From Gemmiger formicilis (GTDB lineage: Bacteria > Bacillota > Clostridia > Oscillospirales > Ruminococcaceae): DNA of 64,000 bases. Location of the stretch: contig NZ_JACJJP010000006.1 of NCBI RefSeq assembly GCF_016900095.1, positions 55,482-119,481 on the forward strand. The letters are read 5' to 3'. Both the position numbers and the translations under genes were made by a program. Below, piece by piece: positions 16,388 to 25,233 of this stretch (within the stretch, counting starts at the first letter, position 1; every line of letters starts with the position of its first letter). The notes under the pieces are model-generated. The model had not been told where the DNA came from and did no database searches. It worked only from the letters and a program-made list of their open reading frames with translations.

Positions 16388-19300
16388 TTATGCTTTTTCA
16401 GGAATCAGACGGATGCTGAAATCGAAGGAAGCATCGTCAAGGCGGTACTGCTCCGCCAGACGCGGCCCGCAGCTGGCAGAGCCGATGCCGTTCTGTGCAT
16501 AGTCAAGGCAGAGAACGGTGCTGTCACAGGGATGCAGCTCATAGTTGTGCGCCTTTTCAGTCAACTCTTCCTGCGTGTATTGCGAGGCGTTGAAGCAGAA
16601 CGGCTTTGCACCGACAGCGGTAAGCTTGATGCCAGCGCCATCCAGCTGGACATAATCGCAATCATAGTGACTGCCGTTCTCCTGCGGGCGAATGTAGTCC
16701 TCGTGCTGCTGCCAGATGGTGGAACTGAAGTAGCCGTGGCTGGCAGCATGGTGCTTGTCGCAGTAGCTTTCCATCGGACCCATGCCGAAGTAACTGACGC
16801 GGGCCATTTCTTTTGGCAGGAACAGGCGCAGGCCAAAGCGCGGCAGTTCGGGGAATACCGTGTTGCGCTCAGCGTGCAGTGCCAGCGTTACTGCACCGCT
16901 GTTGGAAATCGTCCAGCAGACATCCAAATCAAGGAATTTCTGCAAGCTGATCGGTGCAATGCTGACTTTGGCGCGCAGAGTCACACTGCTGTCCGTCACC
17001 TGATATTCGGTGCGGTAGGCGTTGGTCATACAGTGGTCATAGCGGACAGCCAGCCAATCCAGCTTCAGCTTGCGGTCATTGTCTGTAGGAGCACGCCAGA
17101 TGTTGAACTCCATTTCCTTGTCCAACAGGACTGAATCCTCGTACTGCATCGCGGCGAACAGACCCGTCAGCTTATTAAAGTTATAGGTGAAGTTCTTGCC
17201 GCGCAGCGTCAAATGGCGGTCCGTTTCCTGAACAGTGATTGTGCTGTTGGAAGGGGCATCACTCCACATAGCCAAGGTTTTCTGGTTGCGGCTGTCTTCG
17301 TTTTCCAGCAGGATTTCATCAAAACCCAGGAGATGACCTTCCGAACGCAAGGACAGATCTTTATCGCAATGGTAGAAGATTTTCAGGAAACACTTGCCCT
17401 TGTCGGGAATATGGATGGCCAACGGCAAGGCGTTTTCGCTGTGCGGCGGCAGGGTGAAACCGTCAGGGTAAGGGATGAAGCCATTGTTGATGACCTCGCC
17501 GTCGCAACTTACCTGATAGGTTAGTGCGGCATACTCGGTCAAATCAACAAAGTCCATGTAGTTGTGCAACGTGAGCATGCCGGATTCCCGGTCGTACTTC
17601 ACAACACGCGCCGGGCGATAGACGTTCTTGAACTCCAACAGCCCGGTGTGCGGGCGGCGGTCAGGGTAAACCAGACCGTCCATGCAGAAGTTGCCGTCAT
17701 GCGGCCACTCATTGTGGTCGCCGCCGTAATAATAGATGTCGCGGCCGTCTGGCATCTTCCCTTTATAAATACCGTGGTCGCACCACTCCCACAGGAAACC
17801 GCCGACCAAGCAGTCATGGCTCTGAATGAACTGGAAGTAATCCTCCAAATCGCCGGGGCCGTTGCCCATGCAGTGGCTGTACTCGCACATGATATAGGGT
17901 TTGTCCGGCTCGTTGTCCAGATATTCCTGAATGCTTTCGAGAGAAGGGTACATATTGCTGAACATATCAATGTTCGAGAAATCGTATTTACGGTTCTTGC
18001 TGCGGTACTGGGCGCTCTCGTAGTGGGTCAGGCGGCGGGGGTCAAAACTCTTTGTCCATGCCAGCGCTTCTTCGAACGTGCAGCCGTAGGCGCTCTCGTT
18101 GCCCATCGACCAGATGATGACGCAGGGACGGTTCTTGTCACGCTCCACGCAGAGGCGGGTGCGGTCTACGGTGGCCTCGGTGAACTCCGGGTTGTCTGCG
18201 ATGGGCTTGTTCCAGTTTTCAACGTGGTTGGGCCAGCTTTCGTTGCCCTCGCAATAGTATTCGGATGTGCCGTGGCTCTCGTTGTCGGCTTCATCAATAA
18301 CAAAGAAGCCGTACTGGTCGCAGAGCTGATAGAAGTAAGGCACATCCGGGTAATGGCTGGTGCGGATGGCATTAAAGCTGTGCTTTTTAATCATGAGCAG
18401 GTCTTTTTTCGTCTGCTCAAAGCCAACGGCATAGCCGGTAATAGGGTCGGATTCGTGGCGGTTTACACCGTGGAACTTGATGGACTGGCCGTTGACATAA
18501 ATCTGATTGTTGGCAACGTGAACCTCGCGGATGCCCACACGATCCGTAATGGTCTCGCAGGGGGTGTCCAACACAAGGGTATATAAGTAGGGCTGTTCTG
18601 CATTCCAGAGTGTCGGGTCAACAACGGTGATTTCTGCATGATAGGGGAATGCCGCATCATCCGGTGCTTCCACGGGCGTTACGCTGCCGACTATTGTGCC
18701 GGCTGCATCGTAGAGGGTGATGCGGGTGGCAACAGCGGAATCGTAGTAACGCAGGCGGACAGCAACCCCTGCGGTGCTACCGTGGATGTCGGTGGTGATG
18801 AAATAGTCCTCGATGCACTGCTCCGGGCGGTGCAGCAGGTAGACATCACGGAAAATGCCGTTCATGCGGAACATATCCTGATCTTCCATGTAACTGCCAT
18901 CGCACCATTTCAGCACGAGGACCGCCAGATGGTTGGTGCCGTCCTGCAAAAACTTCGTTACATCGAACTCGCTTGTGGAATGGGCGACCTGACTGTACCC
19001 GACAAACTGACCGTTGAGCCAGACATAGAAGCAGGAGGCAACGCCCTCGAAGTTCAGAAATGCACGCGGGGCGCTGGCATCTTTTTGGTAAGTGAAGTCG
19101 TAGAGGTAAGCGCCGCAGGGGTTCTCTTTAGGAACATACGGTGGATCAGCGGGGAACGGATAGCGGATGTTGGTGTACTGGTGGTGGTCGTAGCCGTGGT
19201 TCTGCCACACGCTGGGGACCGGGATGCTGTCAAAAGCGGAGGCATCATAGCCGACCTCATAGAAAGCATCCTGCAAGTCATAAATACTGGCGTAGTACCG

Positions 19301-19459
19301 AAATTTCCAGCTTCCGTTCAAAAGCTGGAAGCGATCCGAGGTCTCGCGGTGCTCGACTAAAGTATCGCTGCGCTGGGATGCCGGAATGTAATAGGCACGA
19401 TTCGGCATGGTACCCACATGCAGTGTGTGCGGGTCCTCGTAATAGTGCGGAATAATCAT
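16388..19459 (-). CDS. lacZ: Beta-galactosidase, GH2 (LacZ)
   Basis: A 1023-residue GH2 beta-galactosidase, almost the length of E. coli LacZ (1024). It hydrolyses terminal beta-galactosides such as lactose by a retaining mechanism. The acid/base is Glu455 in WSMGNESAYG and the nucleophile Glu526 in MCEYSHCMGNG. The N-terminal sugar-binding domain (about 40-210), two Ig-like domains, the TIM barrel and the large C-terminal Bgal_small domain are all present. No signal peptide is seen, so it acts in the cytoplasm on sugar brought in by the co-encoded symporter. It is divergent from an AraC regulator gene, with 186 bp between. Confidence 0.96.
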   Translation of the reverse strand: MIIPHYYEDPHTLHVGTMPNRAYYIPASQRSDTLVEHRETSDRFQLLNGSWKFRYYASIYDLQDAFYEVGYDASAFDSIPVPSVWQNHGYDHHQYTNIRYPFPADPPYVPKENPCGAYLYDFTYQKDASAPRAFLNFEGVASCFYVWLNGQFVGYSQVAHSTSEFDVTKFLQDGTNHLAVLVLKWCDGSYMEDQDMFRMNGIFRDVYLLHRPEQCIEDYFITTDIHGSTAGVAVRLRYYDSAVATRITLYDAAGTIVGSVTPVEAPDDAAFPYHAEITVVDPTLWNAEQPYLYTLVLDTPCETITDRVGIREVHVANNQIYVNGQSIKFHGVNRHESDPITGYAVGFEQTKKDLLMIKKHSFNAIRTSHYPDVPYFYQLCDQYGFFVIDEADNESHGTSEYYCEGNESWPNHVENWNKPIADNPEFTEATVDRTRLCVERDKNRPCVIIWSMGNESAYGCTFEEALAWTKSFDPRRLTHYESAQYRSKNRKYDFSNIDMFSNMYPSLESIQEYLDNEPDKPYIMCEYSHCMGNGPGDLEDYFQFIQSHDCLVGGFLWEWCDHGIYKGKMPDGRDIYYYGGDHNEWPHDGNFCMDGLVYPDRRPHTGLLEFKNVYRPARVVKYDRESGMLTLHNYMDFVDLTEYAALTYQVSCDGEVINNGFIPYPDGFTLPPHSENALPLAIHIPDKGKCFLKIFYHCDKDLSLRSEGHLLGFDEILLENEDSRNQKTLAMWSDAPSNSTITVQETDRHLTLRGKNFTYNFNKLTGLFAAMQYEDSVLLDKEMEFNIWRAPTDNDRKLKLDWLAVRYDHCMTNAYRTEYQVTDSSVTLRAKVSIAPISLQKFLDLDVCWTISNSGAVTLALHAERNTVFPELPRFGLRLFLPKEMARVSYFGMGPMESYCDKHHAASHGYFSSTIWQQHEDYIRPQENGSHYDCDYVQLDGAGIKLTAVGAKPFCFNASQYTQEELTEKAHNYELHPCDSTVLCLDYAQNGIGSASCGPRLAEQYRLDDASFDFSIRLIPEKA

Positions 19460-19645
19460 CCATTCTCCTCCTGTGATTTATACAGTTCTGATTGCGTTTC
19501 GTCTGAAATTATTATACAATTTCTATATACAATAAAATATAAACGCTATTGCACTAAATATGCACAAAATCAACGGCTTTTTGTAAAGTGAAGGTAAAAT
19601 GGACGAAGCACATCGCAATATTCACAAAAACAGGAGGAGATTTTT
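19460..19645. promoter_or_regulatory. Divergent lac promoter region
   Basis: This AT-rich 186-bp gap separates lacZ (left) from the AraC gene (right). On the minus strand TATAAT lies at 19511-19516 with no good -35, as expected for an activator-dependent lacZ promoter. GCAC repeats in TTGCACTAAATATGCACAA (about 19549-19567) lie upstream of that -10 and are a possible AraC half-site pair. Confidence 0.45.
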
Positions 19646-20497
19646 GTGTACATTAACTCTGGATATCTGAACAATTCCCGTACAGATTTCAAAGACAACT
19701 CCACGCCGTTGGTAGTGGGCAGCTGCGGCACCTACCGGCTGAAAACGCGCCCTAAACTTCCGACCTGCTGGCAGAAAGGGCGCAGGGATTACCAGATTTT
19801 ATATGTAGCAAACGGCAAGACACATTTCTGGTTTGACGGCAAGGAAGAAATCGTCAGCGCGGGTCATATGGTGCTTTACAAGCCGGACGAAATCCAAAAA
19901 TATGTATATTATCTGGAGGATAACCCGGAAGTTTTCTGGATTCACTTCACAGGCAGTGATGTAAAGAACATTCTGGCGTATCACGGCATCTCGCTGGATG
20001 AGCATGTGTTCTACTGCGGTGTGCTGCCAGATTACAAGGCGCTGTTCCGCAAAATCATTCAGGAGTTGCAGCTGTGCCGCTATGGGTACGAGGACTATAT
20101 TGCATCGCTGTTCAACGATATTCTGCTGTTGGTGGATCGCCAGCAGCATGAACAGAAAAAAGCCACCGGCAACGTCCAAGAACAAATTGAACGTGCGGCG
20201 GCTTACTTCAACGAAAACTATAACACAAAAATCAGCATAGATGATTATGCAGAATCCCTGCACATCAGCACCAACTGGTTTATACACAATTTCAAACAGT
20301 ACGCAGGTATGTCCCCAGCCCAGTATATCCTCTCCCTGCGCATGGTCAACGCCCAAAACCTGCTGGAGCGGACAACCTACAACATCAAGGAAATTTCCGA
20401 AATCGTAGGGTATGAGAACCCGCTGTATTTCAGCAGGGTGTTTAAGAAGGAGATAGGGAAGTCACCGGCGCAGTATAGGAAACTCCAATCAGGATAA
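19646..20497 (+). CDS. AraC-family regulator of the lac genes
   Basis: A 283-residue AraC/XylS-type regulator. Residues about 20-150 form a cupin sensor domain (RRDYQILYVANGKTHFWFDG, then the FWIHFTG motif). The C-terminal 100 residues hold two helix-turn-helix motifs: SIDDYAESLHISTNWFIHNF and NIKEISEIVGYENPLYFSRV. It starts at GTG 19646 after AGGAGG. It is divergent from lacZ and the symporter, so it most likely activates them in response to a beta-galactoside (inference). Confidence 0.9.
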   Translation: MYINSGYLNNSRTDFKDNSTPLVVGSCGTYRLKTRPKLPTCWQKGRRDYQILYVANGKTHFWFDGKEEIVSAGHMVLYKPDEIQKYVYYLEDNPEVFWIHFTGSDVKNILAYHGISLDEHVFYCGVLPDYKALFRKIIQELQLCRYGYEDYIASLFNDILLLVDRQQHEQKKATGNVQEQIERAAAYFNENYNTKISIDDYAESLHISTNWFIHNFKQYAGMSPAQYILSLRMVNAQNLLERTTYNIKEISEIVGYENPLYFSRVFKKEIGKSPAQYRKLQSG

Positions 20498-20552
20498 GGC
20501 AGATTATATCCTTGCAAGTTTTAGATGTGTATTAATGTACAGGAGGACAATA

Positions 20553-20969
20553 ATGGGTTTTGAAATTTGCAATTTTTCGGACTTAAAAGAAGGAAATGCC
20601 ATATTCGAAAAGATGCGAAAATCGATTGATTTAAAACGGCTAGTGCCTGTTTTGGGATCGGGTTTTTCGTATAACTTCCATACGAATGATGGTCGTGTGC
20701 CGTCTGTAGATGACCTTAAAAGTGAAATGGTTCGCCTTCTCAAAGAATGTGAAGAATATGAATGTACAAGCGAGGAAGAACTCCGTGCGGCAGAACTATC
20801 TGAATTGGCAGACACCCTTTTGCCGATACTCGAGAAATGTGCAGATACTGAAAGAACTCGGGGAATCTGTCGCCCCCAATCAGCTTGCGCTGGCGCTGTT
20901 CATGCAGTATGGTGCTCAACAGGCGCCGCGGTGGTTGGAGCAGGGGCTGCCCGAAATGGTTTGTTATGA
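20553..20969 (+). pseudogene. N-terminal fragment of a SIR2-like (NAD-binding) protein
   Basis: The gene starts normally (AGGAGG, then ATG 20553) and encodes LVPVLGSGFSYNFHTNDG, followed by a VPSVDDLK segment. This is the glycine-rich NAD-binding start of SIR2-like domains found in several anti-phage defence proteins. At about residue 96 (near position 20840) the frame enters sequence that is clearly another gene read in a different frame and soon stops. Full SIR2-like proteins are at least 250 residues, so this is a remnant. Whether it was a defence gene cannot be decided from this piece. Confidence 0.5.
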
Positions 20970-21471
20970 TACATTGCGGGATATCGCCATTTGGTGCCGG
21001 GAGTGTGTAAGGCTTACTGGGCAGGCCGGTGTTATCCAATGGGAATGGGTGCTTCACTCGCTTAAAAGGCGCGTGTATCGCCTGGGACGGCTGCAATATC
21101 AGCCGCGGGTTCTCAAAGAACCAGTTTTTGTGGGAGAAAGGATATATCCTGGCGGGACTATGATCCTGGAAGTTCATATCCCGGCAGATGGAAGGCTGGA
21201 ACAAATGCTTTCCCCCTACATACTGGCAGCTAGCCTATTATCGGTGGCTGAGAGTTGGAACATGCTTGAACAACCCATGACCTTTTTGCAGACAGATAGC
21301 CAGTTGGTATTGTCAACTTACTTTCTGCAACAAATAGGTGCCGACCCAAGCATAACAGCTATACAAGCACTATTATCTGTGTTTCCGTTGCTACTGGTTT
21401 TTGCTTTTGCAGTTGCAAAGCTGCATAACCCAAATTCAATTGTTTTCCGCTGGGAGTGTTGCAAATCCTAA
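20840..21471 (+). pseudogene. Fragment of an acyltransferase-domain (DUF5596-like) protein
   Basis: From about 20840 the frame encodes LGESVAPNQLALALFMQYG, a YDTLRDIAIWCREC motif, and RVYRLGRLQYQPR, ending in VHIPADGRL. This order matches the DUF5596/GNAT-like acyltransferase proteins of clostridia. The N-terminus is cut by the SIR2-like fragment, and from about 21240 the sequence no longer resembles the family. There is no ribosome site at the junction, so it is unlikely to be expressed as a protein. Confidence 0.5.
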
Positions 21472-21682
21472 AAATGATGATGAAGGAGGAATCTACATAG
21501 AGAGGGCTTTGAAACTTATCGAATCTGAAATGAAAGAAGCTGCCCTCCGCATGGATGATGCACTCTTTGTAGAATATTGGGGTGAAAGTGTTCCTCCAGA
21601 AAAGAGAATTAAACGGTGGCTTGAAAAGGCAGATGAGCTTGCGACGGAATGGGTTCCTTCAAAAAGCTTGTTTCTTGAGTAG
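21401..21682 (+). pseudogene. Unrecognised C-terminal gene fragment
   Basis: The frame from about 21440 codes for a charged helical segment (IERALKLIESEMKEAALRMD, then EYWGESVPPEKRIKRWLEK) ending at 21682. It looks like the natural end of a protein, but upstream it runs into the unrelated fragment. It may be the missing 3' end of the SIR2-like gene, separated by inserted DNA; this is only a guess. Confidence 0.3.
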
Positions 21683-22013
21683 CAAAAATCCCTTAGAACT
21701 CTAAGGGCGCACTTCTATACTCTCCTGCCGGAAGTATTCGTGCGTCCTGCGGAGCTGCATTCTCTGTCAGCAGGAAAGCCAGCAGACCGAGAATGTTCCG
21801 TCACTTCGTTCCGACAAGGTGGCTACACCCCCTTGCGCCGCTTATGCGGCTATCCCCTGTGTACTTGCCGTCCGCAAACAGCATAAAATGCTGTTCGCCG
21901 CCAGCAAGTTTTGTAAAAACTGAATACCGAAAAACTGACCGTTGATCTACACTGCCGTGTGAGAAATCAGCGGTCTTTTTTTATCCCCATTTTCAGAAAA
22001 GGAGGTCATTTTT
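21683..22013 (+). other. Gene-free region before mobilization genes, possible oriT
   Basis: No gene is seen in these 331 bp. There is an inverted repeat AACAGCAT-AAA-ATGCTGTT at 21877-21895 and a GCCGC-rich repeat near 21835-21850 (CGCCGCTTATGCGGC). A terminator stands at 21936-21982. Its place just upstream of the DUF3847 and MobA genes is where the transfer origin of such mobilizable elements usually lies, so a remnant oriT is possible. Confidence 0.35.
21936..21982 (+). terminator. Intrinsic terminator upstream of DUF3847
   Basis: Outer stem GACCG..GAT/ATC..CGGTC with an inner ACAC/GTGT hairpin, followed by T7. It isolates the mobilization genes from upstream transcription or acts as an attenuator. 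Confidence 0.65.
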
Positions 22014-22349
22014 ATGCCAGAGAAGAAAACACTCGACCAGCTCCGTTTGGAGAAAGAACGGGCAGAACTCAGGCTTGCTCAAGAGCAGCGCAGGCTGACC
22101 CGTCTGGAAAACCGCAAGCAGTATTATGAGAAAGGCGAACGGGCGAAGCGAACCCATGAGCTGTGCAACATCGGCGGTACGGTGGAGAGCCTTGCCCCGG
22201 TGTTCAAAGGACTGCCCAAGCAGGAAATGTATGAGCTGTTGGAAACGGTCTTTTCTCTGCCGGAGGTACAGCACACGCTCCGCAGTTTTGCCAGCAGAAA
22301 GGAGGACGCAGGACATGGCTCTGTTCCACTTCACAGCCGACCAGATTAA
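22014..22349 (+). CDS. DUF3847-family small protein of mobilizable elements
   Basis: A 111-residue protein beginning with a long charged coiled coil (KTLDQLRLEKERAELRLAQ) and a Leu-rich C-terminal part. DUF3847 proteins are encoded immediately before MobA/MobL relaxases in Firmicutes mobilizable elements; their role is not established but they may be relaxase accessory factors. AAAGGAGG lies just before ATG 22014. Its 3' end overlaps the start of the relaxase frame by 35 bp, as usual for this gene pair. Confidence 0.75.
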   Translation: MPEKKTLDQLRLEKERAELRLAQEQRRLTRLENRKQYYEKGERAKRTHELCNIGGTVESLAPVFKGLPKQEMYELLETVFSLPEVQHTLRSFASRKEDAGHGSVPLHSRPD

Positions 22350-24420
22350 ACGCAGTGAGGGGCAATCCGTTGTGGCTTCCGCCGCTTACCGTTCCGGCGA
22401 AAAGCTCTACAGCGACTACTATGGAGAGGACAGCGACTACACCAGAAAGAAAGGCGTGATCTGTTCCGAAATTCTCCTGCCGTCCCATACACCGAGGGAG
22501 TTTGCCGACCGGGAAACCCTCTGGAACGCTGTAGAACACGCCGAGCATGGGAAGAAAGCCCAGCTTGCATACAGCTTTGAAATTTCATTGCAGAATGAGT
22601 TTTCCCTTGAGGAAAATATCGCTCTGGCAAGGAAATTTTTGTTGGACAACTTTGTGAGCCGGGGCATGACGGTTGATGTGGCATTTCACGAGAAAGAGAC
22701 CGAGGAAGGCGGCACACCTATCCCTTCCGGCGATACCTTCAGCTATCTGGACGGCAACCTGGAAGATGAATATTACCGGGAAGGCATCTATATGGGGTAC
22801 CGGTATTTCGATACCTTTGCCAAAGAGGTGCGGTATCCCTTCGGCTTCGGTTTGTCCTACACGGAGTTTGCCCTCCGCTCCGGGACCCCGGTGCAGAAGG
22901 GTGCCTGGGTGGAACTGCCTGTGACCGTCACCAACACCGGCAAGGTTTCCGGCCGGGAGGTGGTGCAGGCCTATGTCAGCGCGCCCCGGGGCAGCTTTGC
23001 CAAGGAAGCCCAGCGCCTGGCCACTTTTGCCAAAACCCCGGAACTGGCCCCCGGCGCCGTCTGCGAGGTGACCCTCCGGGTACGGCTGGAGGACTGCGCC
23101 TCCTACGACACGGCCGCATCCCGCTGGGTGCTGGAAGAGGGGGACTACCTGCTGCGGGTGGGCCGCCACAGCCGGGACCTGACCGCCGCGGCGGTGCTGC
23201 GCATGTCCCGGACCCAGGTGCTGATGCAGTGCCAGCCTTGCTGCACCCCGCCTGCTGAACTGGAAGAGCTGGCCCCGCCCGAAACGCTTCCCGCTTTTGC
23301 CGCCGACGGCGCGCCGGTGGTGGAGATCGAAACCGGATGCCTGTCCGCCCGCACGGTGGTGTACGGTGACCCGGAGGTGGAGGAATCCCCCCTGGTGCGC
23401 CGGACGCTGGACCGGCTCACCCCCGCCCAGCAGGCGGAACTGCTGCGGGGCGGCGAACTGCAGCGGGTCCCGGCGGGTACCCATGAGATCCACGGCGCCG
23501 GGGGCAAGACCTCCACCGCCCTGCTGCAGGAAGGAATCCCCAACCTGGTCATGGCCGACGGCCCGGCGGGTGTGAACATCGTCAACCGCGTCTGCATCAC
23601 CCCGGACGGCACCCCCAAAGCGGTGGATATCCCGGAACGGTACAACTGGGGCGCCCTGGCCGCCAGCCTGAAAGCCCGGATGTGCAAGGATGACGGTTCC
23701 GACGGTGTGGTGGTGCACCGCTACGCCACGGCCTGGCCGGTGGAACTGCTGCTGGCCCAGACCTGGGACGTGGACCTGCTGCGGGCCGTGGGCGACGCAG
23801 TGGGCACCGAGATGGAGAAATTCGGCGTCAGCGTGTGGCTGGCCCCGGGCATGAACCTACACCGCAACCCCCTGGGCGGCCGCTGCTTTGAGTATTACAG
23901 CGAAGATCCCTTCCTGACCGGCACTCTGGCCGCCGCCCTGGTGGGCGGTGTGCAGAGCCATCCCGGCTGTGCGGCCTGCGTCAAGCATTTCTGCTGCAAC
24001 GACTCGGAGGATAACCGCAACGGCATCAGCGCCAACGTGTCCGAACGGGCCTTGCGGGAACTGTACCTCAAGGGCTTCGAGATCGTGGTGCGGGATGCCG
24101 CACCCAGGACCCTCATGAGCAGCTACAACCGCATCAACCGGGTGTATACGGCCAACAACCACGACCTGCTCACCCATATCCCGCGGTGCGAGTGGGGCTT
24201 TGCGGGCCTTGTGATGACCGACTGGAACAGCTGCAACGAGCGGGCCGGAAACCCGGAAGACTGTGCTCCCGCGGGCAATGACCTGGTCATGCCCGGCAGC
24301 GCCTACGACCTTGCACAGATTCTGCAGGCCATTGAAACCGGCAGCCTCCCGGCCAAAACCCTGCGGCGCAGCGCCGCCCGGGTGCTGGCCTTGCTGGAAT
24401 ACAGCGGACGGCTGAAATAA
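22315..24420 (+). CDS. Chimeric frame: MobA/MobL relaxase start fused to truncated GH3 glycosidase
   Basis: One 701-codon frame built from two genes. Codons 1 to about 133 are a MobA/MobL relaxase N-terminus (ALFHFTADQIKRSEGQSVVA, the catalytic-Tyr region AAYRSGEKL, and VDVAFHEKETEEGG), broken before the family's conserved histidine motif. From about 22720 the frame continues as a GH3 beta-glucosidase of inverted domain order: the end of the C-domain (YREGIYMGYRYFDTF, YPFGFGLSYTEF), an FnIII-like domain, then the catalytic barrel. Asp636 in VMTDWN is the predicted nucleophile. GC content jumps at the join. AAAGGAGG before ATG 22315 could drive translation of the fusion, but most of the GH3 C-domain is missing, so activity is doubtful. 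A deletion, recombination or assembly join explains it. Confidence 0.8.
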   Translation: MALFHFTADQIKRSEGQSVVASAAYRSGEKLYSDYYGEDSDYTRKKGVICSEILLPSHTPREFADRETLWNAVEHAEHGKKAQLAYSFEISLQNEFSLEENIALARKFLLDNFVSRGMTVDVAFHEKETEEGGTPIPSGDTFSYLDGNLEDEYYREGIYMGYRYFDTFAKEVRYPFGFGLSYTEFALRSGTPVQKGAWVELPVTVTNTGKVSGREVVQAYVSAPRGSFAKEAQRLATFAKTPELAPGAVCEVTLRVRLEDCASYDTAASRWVLEEGDYLLRVGRHSRDLTAAAVLRMSRTQVLMQCQPCCTPPAELEELAPPETLPAFAADGAPVVEIETGCLSARTVVYGDPEVEESPLVRRTLDRLTPAQQAELLRGGELQRVPAGTHEIHGAGGKTSTALLQEGIPNLVMADGPAGVNIVNRVCITPDGTPKAVDIPERYNWGALAASLKARMCKDDGSDGVVVHRYATAWPVELLLAQTWDVDLLRAVGDAVGTEMEKFGVSVWLAPGMNLHRNPLGGRCFEYYSEDPFLTGTLAAALVGGVQSHPGCAACVKHFCCNDSEDNRNGISANVSERALRELYLKGFEIVVRDAAPRTLMSSYNRINRVYTANNHDLLTHIPRCEWGFAGLVMTDWNSCNERAGNPEDCAPAGNDLVMPGSAYDLAQILQAIETGSLPAKTLRRSAARVLALLEYSGRLK

Positions 24421-24519
24421 GCGGAGGAACTGCGGACTTGTTCTTGCCTTTGGCTTTGGATATCTGATATGATGTCAGATATAGGTGTGATTCAAACGAA
24501 GGAAAGAAGAGGTCTTGGA

Positions 24520-25233
24520 ATGGTTTGTGTTGCGGTGGTAGAGGATGAGGCGGTAAACCGCAATCAGCTGGGAGAGTACATACAGCGCTATGAAAACGAG
24601 ACCGGGGAATCCTTCTCGGTGCAGTTCTTTCCCAGCGGGGAAGCCCTGCTGGCAGACTACGACGGCCGGTTTGACCTGATCCTGATGGACATTGAGATGC
24701 CCGGCGCAGACGGCATGCAGACCGCCCGCCGTCTGCGGCAGGTGGACGAACAGGTGGTGCTGGTGTTTATCACCAACATGGCCCAGTACGCCATCCAGGG
24801 ATATGCGGTGCAGGCGCTGGATTACATCCTCAAACCCTTGTCGTATCTCTCCTTCAAAATGCGGTTTGCCCGGGCGCTGGGGCGGATCGACCGGCAGAAA
24901 GACGCTCAGATCCTTCTGGATTGTCACGGCCGCCAGATCCGTTTACCGGTGCGCAGCATCTTCTATGTGGAAGTACAGCAGAAGCAGCTTTGCTACCATA
25001 CCGAGCAGGGCGAATATGCGCTGCGGGGAACGCTGAAAAGCGCGGAGGAAGCACTGACGGCCTTTCCTTTTGCAAAAGGAAACCACTGGTACCTCGTGAA
25101 TCTGGCCCAGGTCACCGAAATCGGCGCCAAAAGCCTTTGGGTGGGCGGCACCGAACTGCCGGTGAGCCGGGGATGCCGCCAGGAATTGCTGGCGGCCTTC
25201 AGCCGCTATATCGGGGGGACCGCAAAGGGATGA
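24520..25233 (+). CDS. LytTR-type response regulator
   Basis: A 237-residue response regulator. The receiver domain (1-125) has acidic EDE near residue 9, the phosphate-accepting Asp57 in LMDIEMPG, and a Lys in ILKPLSY. A LytTR DNA-binding domain (about 140-235) follows. ATG 24520 has AAGAGG 8 bp upstream and is preferred to ATG 24469. Its TGA overlaps the ATG of the kinase gene (ATGA). LytTR regulators bind two direct repeats one or two helical turns apart; such a repeat lies upstream of the GH3 gene that follows. The pair probably controls that glycosidase (inference). Confidence 0.9.
   Translation: MVCVAVVEDEAVNRNQLGEYIQRYENETGESFSVQFFPSGEALLADYDGRFDLILMDIEMPGADGMQTARRLRQVDEQVVLVFITNMAQYAIQGYAVQALDYILKPLSYLSFKMRFARALGRIDRQKDAQILLDCHGRQIRLPVRSIFYVEVQQKQLCYHTEQGEYALRGTLKSAEEALTAFPFAKGNHWYLVNLAQVTEIGAKSLWVGGTELPVSRGCRQELLAAFSRYIGGTAKG

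Noticed and set aside
16388..20497. Lactose locus as a novel system
   Set aside because: GH2 LacZ, GPH symporter and divergent AraC regulator form an ordinary lactose operon with intact catalytic residues.
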